Shown: positions 1 through 6,072 of the stretch, piece after piece
How the letters are laid out: every line of letters begins with the position of its first letter
How positions within the stretch are numbered: position 1 is the first letter of the stretch
Assembly: GCA_013814015.1 (NCBI GenBank)
Contig: JACCQS010000096.1
Span: 1 to 29,379 of the forward strand
Source: Geodermatophilaceae bacterium
Lineage (GTDB): Bacteria; Actinomycetota; Actinomycetes; Mycobacteriales; Geodermatophilaceae
Direction: 5' to 3'
DNA: 29,379 bases
Position numbers and translations under genes: made by a program
The notes under the pieces: model-generated
What the model saw: the letters and a program-made list of their open reading frames with translations, nothing else
Told to the model about the DNA's origin: nothing
Database searches by the model: none

Positions 1-355
1 ACACCCCCACGCCGAAAAGTCCTCCGACCAGCACTTCGGGCTAAGAAATCTTCTGATAGCCCTCTAACAGAGCGAACAATCCACCCCCCGAGAACAGCAC
101 GATCGAGACGATGAAGGCGTAGATGTAGCGCTCGCGCCCATACCCGAAGGGGTGCTCCGCCGTGGCTTGACGAGCCGCCCGCTTGCCGCCGACCAGCAGC
201 AGGCCCTGATTCCCCGAGTCCGCCACCGAGTGGACCGATTCGGCGAGCATGGACGAGGAACCGGTCAGTAAGAACGCAACGAACTTCGAGATCGCGATCC
301 CTATGTTGGCCACCAGGGCCGCGATGATCGCTTTGGTCCCGCCACCGGTACTCAT
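1..355 (-). pseudogene. CDF-family cation transporter, 5' part, interrupted by an in-frame TAG
   Basis: The first 104 codons (355 down to 41) encode the N-terminal part of a cation diffusion facilitator membrane transporter. Visible are a first membrane segment (IIAALVANIGIAISKFVAFL), the TM2 metal-site pattern H-S-V-A-D within ESVHSVADS, the family loop HPFGYGRERYIYAF, and the TM3 end LFALLEGYQKIS. A TAG at 41-43 then stops translation, where family members usually have HP followed by the next helix. The same frame stays open beyond the stop to the window edge and reads PEVLVGGLFGVGV, which looks like the expected continuation. A full CDF protein is about 300 residues, so this is probably a nonsense-disrupted gene, a recoded codon or a sequencing error. 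The rest lies outside the window. The ATG at 355 overlaps the stop of an 11-codon mini-ORF as ATGA. Similar CDF genes follow manA in other actinomycetes. Confidence 0.6.
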
Positions 356-387
356 CTGCTGGCCGCCGTATGCCCGTACGTGCTCAT
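352..387 (-). CDS. 11-residue mini-ORF linked by ATGA to the CDF gene
   Basis: Reads MSTYGHTAASR then TGA. Its ATG overlaps the stop of the upstream 26-codon mini-ORF as ATGA, and its own TGA overlaps the CDF start ATG in the same way. The sequence before each of the three overlaps is nearly identical (GCSAGCAGATGAGYA). No homology is recognised. It could be a translated coupling leader, or debris from loss of manA and local duplication. Confidence 0.25.
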   Translation of the reverse strand: MSTYGHTAASR

Positions 388-464
388 CTGCTCGCCTTCA
401 TGTCGTCCGCTAGGTAACTTCCACGCCCACAGACCCACCACCCTGGCGAGTTCGCGCTGCTCAT
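384..464 (-). CDS. 26-residue mini-ORF between the SIS isomerase and CDF genes
   Basis: Starts with an ATG overlapping the SIS-isomerase TGA (ATGA at 464-461) and ends in TGA overlapping the next mini-ORF. Its last residues LADDMKASR echo the last residues of the SIS protein, LAGDIEASR. This suggests that the end of the upstream gene was duplicated. It has no recognisable domain and could be non-functional. Confidence 0.25.
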   Translation of the reverse strand: MSSANSPGWWVCGRGSYLADDMKASR

Positions 465-1564
465 CTGCTGGCCTCGATGTCGCCGGCGAGGGAAACATAT
501 GCGGCAGCGAAATCGACCATGCCGATGAGTTCGGCCATCTCGCGGATCGGTTGCTCCGCGGCCTGCTGACTCATGGGTTGCAGGACACTGGTCACGACGT
601 GAGTGGCATCGGCCAGCGCCCGCAGATCGCGCATCCCCGTGGCGGCATCACCGGCAGAGCTGTCGGTGAAGCAGATCATCCGCAACTCCCGGTGACCTCG
701 TTCGGTGCGATCCCGGAAGAAGTCGTCGTCGGCCACCGCCCGTAACGGCCCGGCAAGGACCCGGCGGGCCGGAACCGCCTGCTCCGGCAACCGGAAGTGC
801 GCGGCGGGCAGCCCGGCCAGGACTGCCAACTGGTCCACTGCGCGGCTGGCCGCCACGCCGGCGACGGCGCCTTGGGAGACGAGCATCGGAAGTGAATCGA
901 GCAGTTCGAGGGCCAGCGTCTTGGCCGGATTGGCGAAGGACTCCTGATTCGGGCCGCAGCGCAACGCCGACTCATCGAGTAGGTCGGCCACCGTCTCTGG
1001 CTCCCAGATCGCGTTCGGCAGAATTCCGGTCACCCCGGCGACCAGCAGCGCGGGAGTCATCAGCGACCAGAGCGAGGCCTGCTGCTCGCGGCTGCTGGGC
1101 AGCGCAACGTACGGTGCTCGGGCCTGCGCGCACCGAGCATGCAAAGGTGCATCCGCCGCGCCGACTCCGGCCAGCGCGCAACCGCGGCGAGCCGCGTCGT
1201 CGGCGGCGGTCAGGGCGTAGGCCCCAGCACCGGTTCGGCTCAGCACCAGCACGAGGTCGGCAGCGGTCACCCACACCGGAATCTCCGGACCTGGTACCGG
1301 GACCACCCAGACCGGACAATCTGCGCCGGCCAACGCTCGAAGGGCTGAGCCGACGATCGCGCCCTCACGCCGGCCCACGACCACGAGCGCTCGGGGACGG
1401 CCGACATCGGTGAGCGAGGCGACGTCTGCCTCCTCGACCAGCCGAGCGGTCTCGCGGACCTGGGCGCCGGCGCTGGCGACAGCGCGCAGCAGCCGCCGCC
1501 GGTCACGCTCGACCAGGCGCTCGGGGTCGTCGAACAGCTCGTCGACGGAGCCAGGTACGGACAT
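461..1564 (-). CDS. SIS-domain phosphoglucose/phosphomannose isomerase-like protein
   Basis: A 367-residue protein of the actinobacterial family with a sugar-isomerase (SIS) fold and a bacterial PGI/PMI C-terminal domain. The expected chemistry is interconversion of fructose-6-phosphate with glucose- or mannose-6-phosphate in the cytoplasm, but activity in this branch is not certain. Visible features are the N-terminal leader SVDELFDDPERL, a nucleotide-binding-like strand RALVVVGRREGAIVGS near residues 57-72, and the conserved C-terminal block NQESFANPAKTLALELLDSLP around 206-226. Length matches the family. The ATG at 1564 lies 6 nt after the Trm112-like stop, so it is probably co-transcribed with manB. 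The stop overlaps a downstream ATG as ATGA. It corresponds to Rv3256c by position; manA, which should follow, is missing. Confidence 0.85.
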   Translation of the reverse strand: MSVPGSVDELFDDPERLVERDRRRLLRAVASAGAQVRETARLVEEADVASLTDVGRPRALVVVGRREGAIVGSALRALAGADCPVWVVPVPGPEIPVWVTAADLVLVLSRTGAGAYALTAADDAARRGCALAGVGAADAPLHARCAQARAPYVALPSSREQQASLWSLMTPALLVAGVTGILPNAIWEPETVADLLDESALRCGPNQESFANPAKTLALELLDSLPMLVSQGAVAGVAASRAVDQLAVLAGLPAAHFRLPEQAVPARRVLAGPLRAVADDDFFRDRTERGHRELRMICFTDSSAGDAATGMRDLRALADATHVVTSVLQPMSQQAAEQPIREMAELIGMVDFAAAYVSLAGDIEASR

Positions 1565-1570
1565 CAGCGA

Positions 1571-1777
1571 TCAGCCGGCACGATGCCGGGCCTCGTCGAG
1601 CAACAACACCGGGATGCCGTCCCGGATCGGAAAGGCCCGGTCGCATTGAGTGCAGAGCAACTCCGAACCCGCCGGGTCGAGTTCAAGGGGAGCGTGATGC
1701 TCCGCGGGACAGGCCAGAATTGCCAGCAGCTCAGGGTCGATGGCGGCTGACGGCTGACCGTCAGACGATCGGGTCAC
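1571..1777 (-). CDS. Trm112-like small zinc-ribbon protein
   Basis: A 68-residue protein of the Trm112/YcaR family. It contains PELLAILACP, LLCTQCDRAFPIRDGIPVLLL and a short acidic-basic tail; the phrase PIRDGIPVLL is diagnostic. The start is GTG at 1777, set by a GGAGG 6 nt upstream, so the gene overlaps the manB stop by 17 bp. A much longer reading through the manB region in this frame is a shadow. The first zinc pair is degenerate: the usual CPxC appears as CPAE, followed by two histidines, while the second pair CTQC is intact. In eukaryotes Trm112 activates methyltransferases; in actinobacteria the role of this mannose-operon member is unknown. Loss of a cysteine is common in actinobacterial copies. 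Confidence 0.8.
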   Translation of the reverse strand: MTRSSDGQPSAAIDPELLAILACPAEHHAPLELDPAGSELLCTQCDRAFPIRDGIPVLLLDEARHRAG

Positions 1778-3125
1778 GGACGACCTCCAGTACCTCGTCG
1801 CGAAGGTGCTCCATCCTTGCTCGCTCCCGACCTTCGACGTTGAGTCGTAGCAGGGGTTCGGTGTTGGAGGCCCGCAGGTTGAACCAACTGTGATCGGGAA
1901 AGGAGACGGTGAGACCGTCGAGTCGATCGATGTCTGCTTCCGGCCGGTCGGCGAAGATCTTCTCCACCGCAGCAGCGCTGGCGACTGGATCGTCCACAGT
2001 GGAATTGATCTCGCCGGAACCGGAGTAGCGCTCGTATGCGCGGGCGAGTTCGGAGAGCGGACGGTCCTGTTCACCGACAGCGGCAAGGACATGCATGGCC
2101 GCGAGCATCCCGGTGTCGGCCCGCCAGAAGTCGCGGAAGTAGTAGTGCGCAGAGTGCTCGCCGCCGAAGACGGCGTTGGTACGGGCCATCTCGGCCTTGA
2201 TGTAGGAGTGTCCGACACGCGTACGTACCGGTCGGCCGCCGTGCTCGGCAACGATTTCCGGGACTGCGCGCGAGGTGATCAGATTGTGGATGATCACCTC
2301 ACCGGGGTGCTTGGCGAGTTCGCGGACAGCCACGAGTGCGGTCACCGCCGAGGGTGAGACCGGCTCTCCACGCTCGTCGATCACGAAGCAGCGGTCGGCG
2401 TCCCCGTCGAAGGCCAGACCCAGGTGTGCGCCGGTTTCGCGGACCTTTGCCTGCAGGTCCACAAGGTTCGCCGGGTCCAGCGGGTTTGCTTCGTGATTGG
2501 GGAAGCTCCCGTCCAGTTCGAAGTACAGCGGGACGATCGTCAGCGGGAGGTCGGCCAGTACCGCGGGCACGGTGTGCCCGGCCATCCCGTTGCCCGCGTC
2601 GATGACGACATTCAGCCCCCGGATTCCACGCAGGTCGACCAGATTCCGCAGGAAAGCCGCGTACTGAGCCAGCATGTCCTGGGTATGCGCCCTGCCCAGC
2701 CGGGGAGCCGGCTGCCGAGGACCCGCCTCGGCCTGGCGCCGGATCTCGAGCAGGCCGGTGTCCGCTCCGATCGGCGCAGCCCCGCCCCGGCAGAGCTTGA
2801 TGCCGTTGTATTGCACAGGGTTGTGGCTGGCGGTGAACATGGCCCCGGGCAGGTCGAGGGAGCCTGAGGCGAAATACAGCATGTCGGTCGAGGCCAGGCC
2901 GGCCTCGACGACGTCGACGCCCTGGGACAGAACCCCCTCGGCGAAGGCGCGGGACAGCGGGACCGAACTCTCTCGCATGTCGTGAGCGGTGACGACGGCC
3001 GGCCCGGCAACATGGTGGGCGAAAGCCGCACCCAGGTCACGAGCAATCTGCTCGTCGAAGTCGTCGGGAACCACTCCGCGAATGTCGTAGGCCTTTACGA
3101 TTCTCGACAGATCCCGCGTCTTCAT
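1761..3125 (-). CDS. manB: Phosphomannomutase/phosphoglucomutase
   Basis: A 454-residue alpha-D-phosphohexomutase that converts mannose-6-phosphate to mannose-1-phosphate, the substrate of the GDP-mannose pyrophosphorylase encoded at 9063-10172. The four active-site loops are all visible: catalytic phosphoserine S100 in TASHNP, the metal loop DGDADR at 240-245, the sugar-binding loop GEHSAH at 322-327 (usually GEHSGH), and the phosphate-binding loop RASNTEP at 418-424. Full length. The start is ATG at 3125 in MKTRDLSRIVKAYDIRG, where KAYDIRG is the usual N-terminus. A TAGGCT hexamer lies 10 nt upstream. It heads a minus-strand unit with the Trm112-like and SIS genes, as in mycobacteria (Rv3257c). 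Confidence 0.95.
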   Translation of the reverse strand: MKTRDLSRIVKAYDIRGVVPDDFDEQIARDLGAAFAHHVAGPAVVTAHDMRESSVPLSRAFAEGVLSQGVDVVEAGLASTDMLYFASGSLDLPGAMFTASHNPVQYNGIKLCRGGAAPIGADTGLLEIRRQAEAGPRQPAPRLGRAHTQDMLAQYAAFLRNLVDLRGIRGLNVVIDAGNGMAGHTVPAVLADLPLTIVPLYFELDGSFPNHEANPLDPANLVDLQAKVRETGAHLGLAFDGDADRCFVIDERGEPVSPSAVTALVAVRELAKHPGEVIIHNLITSRAVPEIVAEHGGRPVRTRVGHSYIKAEMARTNAVFGGEHSAHYYFRDFWRADTGMLAAMHVLAAVGEQDRPLSELARAYERYSGSGEINSTVDDPVASAAAVEKIFADRPEADIDRLDGLTVSFPDHSWFNLRASNTEPLLRLNVEGRERARMEHLRDEVLEVVRDPIV

Positions 3126-3160
3126 AACGGTCGGGAGCCTATCCGGGCGGGTTTTCGGGC

Positions 3161-3205
3161 GTTGTCAGGGCAGCACCGTTGTCAGCGGTGTTGTCAGGGC
3201 AGCAC
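3161..3205. repeat. 16-bp direct repeat at the 3' end of the DUF3499 gene
   Basis: The sequence GTTGTCAGGGCAGCAC occurs at 3161-3176 and again at 3190-3205, with a third partial copy GTTGTCAG at 3179. One copy covers the DUF3499 stop codon. This looks like a small slippage duplication of the gene's 3' end. Confidence 0.7.
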
Positions 3206-3547
3206 AGGTACGGCACGGAGATGGCCACGCCGCCCACTGCCAGGTGGCGGCGGTCCAGGCGGCGTCTGAGTGGGCCTGGCGGCCTCCCGTACCGCATCGG
3301 CCAGGGCGAGCAGATCGTCGGTACTGGGCAGGATGGCGTTCGGATCGACTTCGTGCCGGACCACCTCCCAGCCACGGGGAGCGGTCAGCCGATAGCCGTG
3401 GGTTTCGCACAAGTCGTAGCTGTGCGGTTCGGAGAAGGAGGCCAACGGTCCGACGACGGCGGTGGACTCGGCGTAGACGTAGGTCAGCGTCGCTACCGCC
3501 GCCTTGGCGCATCCGCTGCGCGAGCACCGCCGTGCCTGCTGCCTCAC
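3194..3547 (-). CDS. DUF3499 family protein
   Basis: A 117-residue protein of the actinobacterial DUF3499 family, the positional equivalent of Rv3258c; function unknown. The conserved part runs from ARRCSRSGC through LTYVYAESTAVVGPL and SYDLCETHGYRLTAPRGWEVVRH. It has a Cys-x4-Cys pair (residues about 8 and 13) and a later Cys-x2-His, which could bind a metal; that is inference. The C-terminal tail is proline-rich and poorly conserved. The start is taken as GTG at 3547, because the conserved cysteines lie just after it and a TAGCGT hexamer lies 8 nt upstream, a leaderless arrangement. Longer readings to 3757 run into the repeat tract and are rejected. Its stop lies within a 16-bp direct repeat. 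Confidence 0.8.
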   Translation of the reverse strand: MRQQARRCSRSGCAKAAVATLTYVYAESTAVVGPLASFSEPHSYDLCETHGYRLTAPRGWEVVRHEVDPNAILPSTDDLLALADAVREAARPTQTPPGPPPPGSGRRGHLRAVPVLP

Positions 3548-3555
3548 GAGTGGGG

Positions 3556-3561
3556 ACGCTA
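3556..3561 (-). promoter_or_regulatory. Putative -10 box of DUF3499 (leaderless)
   Basis: TAGCGT on the minus strand, 8 nt before the GTG at 3547. The same hexamer stands before sbcD and birA. No clear -35 was seen. Confidence 0.45.
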
Positions 3562-3644
3562 TCCGCAGGCAGCGGTTTATCGGGGAAGGCGCACCGGTGC
3601 GGGATAACCGCTGCGGGACCCTCGACCGCCGTAGGCTCGGCCCC

Positions 3645-3836
3645 GTGAGCCGAGAGCGAGTGAGCATCGCAGCGAGGGACGAGCATCGCCGAGAGGAAGG
3701 GAGCATCGACCGAGCGCCAGCGAGGGAGGAGCGGACCGCCCGGTGCGCGCAGCGCACGAGGCGGAGTGATCGAGCGGAGCGAGCGGTGCGCGGAGCGCAC
3801 GAGGCGGGACAGTCGAGCCGAGAGCGAGAACAGTGA
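3645..3836 (+). repeat. Purine-rich imperfect repeat tract between DUF3499 and the metallopeptidase
   Basis: About 190 bp built from short imperfect units on the plus strand. GAGCCGAGAGCGAG occurs at both ends of the tract (3647-3660 and 3815-3828). GAGCATCG occurs three times between 3662 and 3708. A longer unit CGGTGCGCRSAGCGCACGAGG occurs at 3741 and 3784; each copy contains the inverted repeat GTGCGC-GMA-GCGCAC. The tract begins with GTGAGCCG and ends on the same octamer, which is the metallopeptidase start. The frame read through it gives only Arg/Glu/Ala-rich sequence. It fills most of the intergenic space of a divergent gene pair. Confidence 0.75.
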
Positions 3837-4300
3837 GCCGCAGCCGTCCTGACCGCAGCCGTTCGCGCGACCGCCGGGGGCGTGGGCTGCGCGGCCGGTT
3901 GGTCCCGCAGACCGTGCCGCTGGCGCGGTCACGGGCTGCTCAGTTCGATGATCTCGTACTGGACACCGTCGAGGATCTCGAGCTTCGCTGGCAACGAGAG
4001 CTCGACGGCGTGGAGTTCGCCGTGGAGGACGTGCCTTACCTGACGACAGCCAGCCCGGACGAACTCATTCACGGCAGCGACGTCCTCGAGGACGGCAACG
4101 TCCCGCTGGCCCGCCTGCTTCCGGCGCGCCTGTCCGAGTCAGGCCACCGGCTGCCCGCCCGGATCGTGCTCTACCGCCGCCCGCTGGAGATTCGGGCACG
4201 GGACCGCAGCGACCTGGCCGATCTCGTCCACGAGGTGGTCGTCGACCAGGTGGCCGTCCTGCTCGGTCGTGACCCGGAGGACATCGATCCCGAGCACTGA
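3833..4300 (+). CDS. Metallopeptidase-family protein with degenerate zinc motif
   Basis: A 155-residue protein of the zincin-like metallopeptidase family (PF06262 type), the positional equivalent of Rv3259. It has an Arg/Ser-rich N-terminus (residues 1-22), then RSRAAQFDDLVLDTVEDLE, VEFAVEDVPYL, ARIVLYRRPLEIRA and the C-terminal LVHEVVVDQVAVLLGRDPEDID. The usual HExxH zinc motif reads H133-E134-V-V-V, so the second histidine is absent. Proteolytic activity is therefore doubtful; I believe the actinobacterial branch often shows this. The start is GTG at 3833, at the end of the repeat tract; the ribosome site is weak, and the Arg/Ser-rich first residues may not be original. It is convergent with whiB. 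Confidence 0.75.
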   Translation: MSRSRPDRSRSRDRRGRGLRGRLVPQTVPLARSRAAQFDDLVLDTVEDLELRWQRELDGVEFAVEDVPYLTTASPDELIHGSDVLEDGNVPLARLLPARLSESGHRLPARIVLYRRPLEIRARDRSDLADLVHEVVVDQVAVLLGRDPEDIDPEH

Positions 4301-4512
4301 GGGAACCCCAGGTGTACGTGCGCCGCGCCAGCTATCCGGCCGACGGGGTCACGGTGTACGACGATCGCAGCTCGTGTGCGCACTTCGGCGGGTTGGGGAC
4401 AGACCCCGCCTTTCGACCCGCAGCCGTGCGACGATCCAGACACCGCCGCACAGGGACGCCAGCGCTATGCCGAGGAGCAGGCGGCCGAGAGCAGGTGGCC
4501 GAGGGACCCGAG
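4301..4512. other. Intergenic space between convergent metallopeptidase and whiB
   Basis: 212 bp with no supported gene. On the minus strand an open frame encodes one plausible membrane segment (LLLGIALASLCGGVWIVARL) followed by a basic tail, ending near 4352. It has no ATG, GTG or TTG start after the whiB stop, so I do not call it. No strong terminator hairpin was found. Confidence 0.5.
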
Positions 4513-4941
4513 TCAGATGGCCCGCTTTCGCAGCTTGCGTCGCTCCCGCTCGGACAGCCCGCCCCAGATCCCGAAGCGTTCGTCGTGTGCCAAGGCGTAC
4601 TCGAGGCATTCGGCACGCACCTCGCACCCGGTGCAGATCTTCTTCGCCTCCCGTGTGGAACCACCCTTCTCCGGAAAGAAGGCCTCCGGATCGGTCTGTG
4701 CGCACAGCGCGCGCTCCTGCCAGTCCCGCTCTGCCTCCTGACCCCAGGGATCGGTGGCGTACACATCGACACCGAAGGGATCGCTGACCGCCCGATCACT
4801 GGGCAACCAGTCTTTCCCGAATCCGTCCGCGGCGGTGCCCGCACCAAGAACCTCCGAGACGGCTGACCTCCGTCCGTCCCCAGGCCACCGCTGGGGTGAG
4901 CTTCTTCCGTCAACTATCGGTAGTACCTGTGCCTGCGCCAT
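4513..4941 (-). CDS. whiB: WhiB-family iron-sulfur transcription factor
   Basis: A WhiB-like protein of the WhiB/WhiB2/WhmD group, which controls cell division and sporulation septation in actinomycetes. The conserved domain is complete. Four [4Fe-4S] cysteines are spaced C-x22-C-x2-C-x5-C from RALC through KKIC, TGC and AEC. The G(I)WGG turn (FGIWGGLSERERRKLRK) and the basic DNA-binding tail follow. EAFFPEKGGSTREAKKIC is typical of this subgroup. The start is uncertain: ATG at 4941 (142 residues) is used here. GTG at 4998 gives 161 residues and lies just after a promoter; GTG at 4764 gives 83 residues, close to the usual length. Codons before about residue 50 of the long form look non-coding. 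The location beside fbiA matches Rv3260c. Confidence 0.88.
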   Translation of the reverse strand: MAQAQVLPIVDGRSSPQRWPGDGRRSAVSEVLGAGTAADGFGKDWLPSDRAVSDPFGVDVYATDPWGQEAERDWQERALCAQTDPEAFFPEKGGSTREAKKICTGCEVRAECLEYALAHDERFGIWGGLSERERRKLRKRAI

Positions 4942-5007
4942 TTCTGCCGCCTTACTGTCTCGACCCGGCAGATAGCTGCCTGACTGGAAGCTACTCACGC
5001 CAGTGAA

Positions 5008-5037
5008 ATTACACGCGTGTCGTTACCCTCCCGTCAA
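5008..5037 (-). promoter_or_regulatory. whiB promoter
   Basis: On the minus strand, TTGACG (5037-5032), an 18-bp spacer, then TGTAAT (5013-5008). It is the best -35/-10 pair in the window. The predicted start of transcription is within a few nt of the GTG at 4998, giving either a nearly leaderless long WhiB or a leader of up to about 235 nt before the conserved domain. Confidence 0.6.
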
Positions 5038-5082
5038 GACCCCATCTGCTAATTGCGCGAGAAGACAGGTAAGGATGATCAG

Positions 5083-6072
5083 GTGCGCGTGGTAGTCCTG
5101 GCTGGTGGCGTTGGTGGCGCCCGATTCCTGCTGGGCGTGCGCGCCCTGCTTGACGACGAGGCAGCGCGATCCACGTCAGGCGGGCAACCCCAGATCCAGG
5201 TCATCGTGAACACCGGGGATGACCTGACGGTGCACGGCCTGCGGGTCTGCCCGGATCTGGACACCGTCATGTACACCTTGGGCGATGGGATCGACACCGA
5301 CCGCGGTTGGGGCCGCCGGTCGGAGAGTTGGCAGGCCAAGGAGGAACTCGCCGCGTACGGCGCAGAGCCTTTCTGGTTCGGCCTGGGTGACCGGGATATC
5401 GCCACCCATCTGATCCGCACGCGGATGCTGGATGCCGGTTATCCGCTGTCCGAGGTGACCGCCGCGCTGTGTGAACGCTGGCACCTCGACGGCTCGGCAA
5501 CCCAGGTGCAGCTGCTGCCGATGAGCGACCAGCGGGTCGAAACCCATGTCGTGTGCGAGATCGAGGGTGCGCGTCGGGTGGTGCACTTCCAGGAATGGTG
5601 GATAGCCCATCACGCCCAGCCGCCGGTCGAGGAGTTCGTCTTCGTCGGTCTGGACGACTCACTACCCGGGCCGGGCATCGTAGAAGCGCTGTCCGCAGCC
5701 GATGCGGTGCTGCTGGCTCCGAGCAACCCGGTGGTGAGCATCGGGCCGATCCTGGCAGTGCCAGGCGTACGCGCCGCTCTGCGTGAGAGCTCAGCGCGGG
5801 TCGTCGGCCTCTCGCCGATCGTCGACGGAGCGGTTGTGCGCGGCATGGCTGACAAATGCCTGCCTGCTGTCGGCGTGCCGGTCACCGCGCAGGGGGTCGG
5901 CCGGCACTACGGACCGCGTAAATCCGACGGGATCCTCGATGGCTGGCTGGTGCACGAGTCCGACACCGCGGACGTGCCTGGCGTCGAGGTGAGGATGGTT
6001 CCGTTGCTCATGCGCAGTCCGGAGGCCACGATCGCGATGGCCCAGGCCGCTCTCGATCTCTGCCGTGGCTGA
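5083..6072 (+). CDS. fbiA: 2-phospho-L-lactate/phosphoenolpyruvate transferase of F420 synthesis (CofD/FbiA)
   Basis: A 329-residue CofD/FbiA enzyme. It joins the phospholactyl or phosphoenolpyruvyl group of the guanylyl-activated donor to the deazaflavin Fo, giving (dehydro-)F420-0 in the cytoplasm. Visible motifs are the N-terminal LAGGVGGARFLLG (GGVGG at 9-13), NTGDD at 43-47, HGLRVCPDLDTVMYTLGD, WFGLGDRDIATH, and a late LLAPSNPVVSIGPILAVPG, all conserved in the family. Length is typical. The start is GTG at 5083, with AAGGA 7 nt upstream; the TTG at 5053 would add ten residues and is less likely. The stop overlaps the fbiB start by 8 bp. It diverges from whiB, as in Mycobacterium (Rv3261). 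Confidence 0.93.
   Translation: MRVVVLAGGVGGARFLLGVRALLDDEAARSTSGGQPQIQVIVNTGDDLTVHGLRVCPDLDTVMYTLGDGIDTDRGWGRRSESWQAKEELAAYGAEPFWFGLGDRDIATHLIRTRMLDAGYPLSEVTAALCERWHLDGSATQVQLLPMSDQRVETHVVCEIEGARRVVHFQEWWIAHHAQPPVEEFVFVGLDDSLPGPGIVEALSAADAVLLAPSNPVVSIGPILAVPGVRAALRESSARVVGLSPIVDGAVVRGMADKCLPAVGVPVTAQGVGRHYGPRKSDGILDGWLVHESDTADVPGVEVRMVPLLMRSPEATIAMAQAALDLCRG

Noticed and set aside
1571..2251. 226-codon reading of the Trm112-like gene
   Set aside because: The first 158 codons lie within manB in another frame; a GGAGG-led GTG at 1777 gives the family-length protein.
3645..3836. CRISPR-like array
   Set aside because: Units are imperfect, unequally spaced and without unique spacers; there are no cas genes.
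4349..4512. Possible single-pass membrane peptide after whiB (minus strand)
   Set aside because: It has a plausible hydrophobic stretch but no ATG/GTG/TTG start outside whiB and no ribosome site.
5053..5082. TTG start extension of fbiA
   Set aside because: The GTG at 5083 has an AAGGA at correct spacing and begins just before the conserved first strand.
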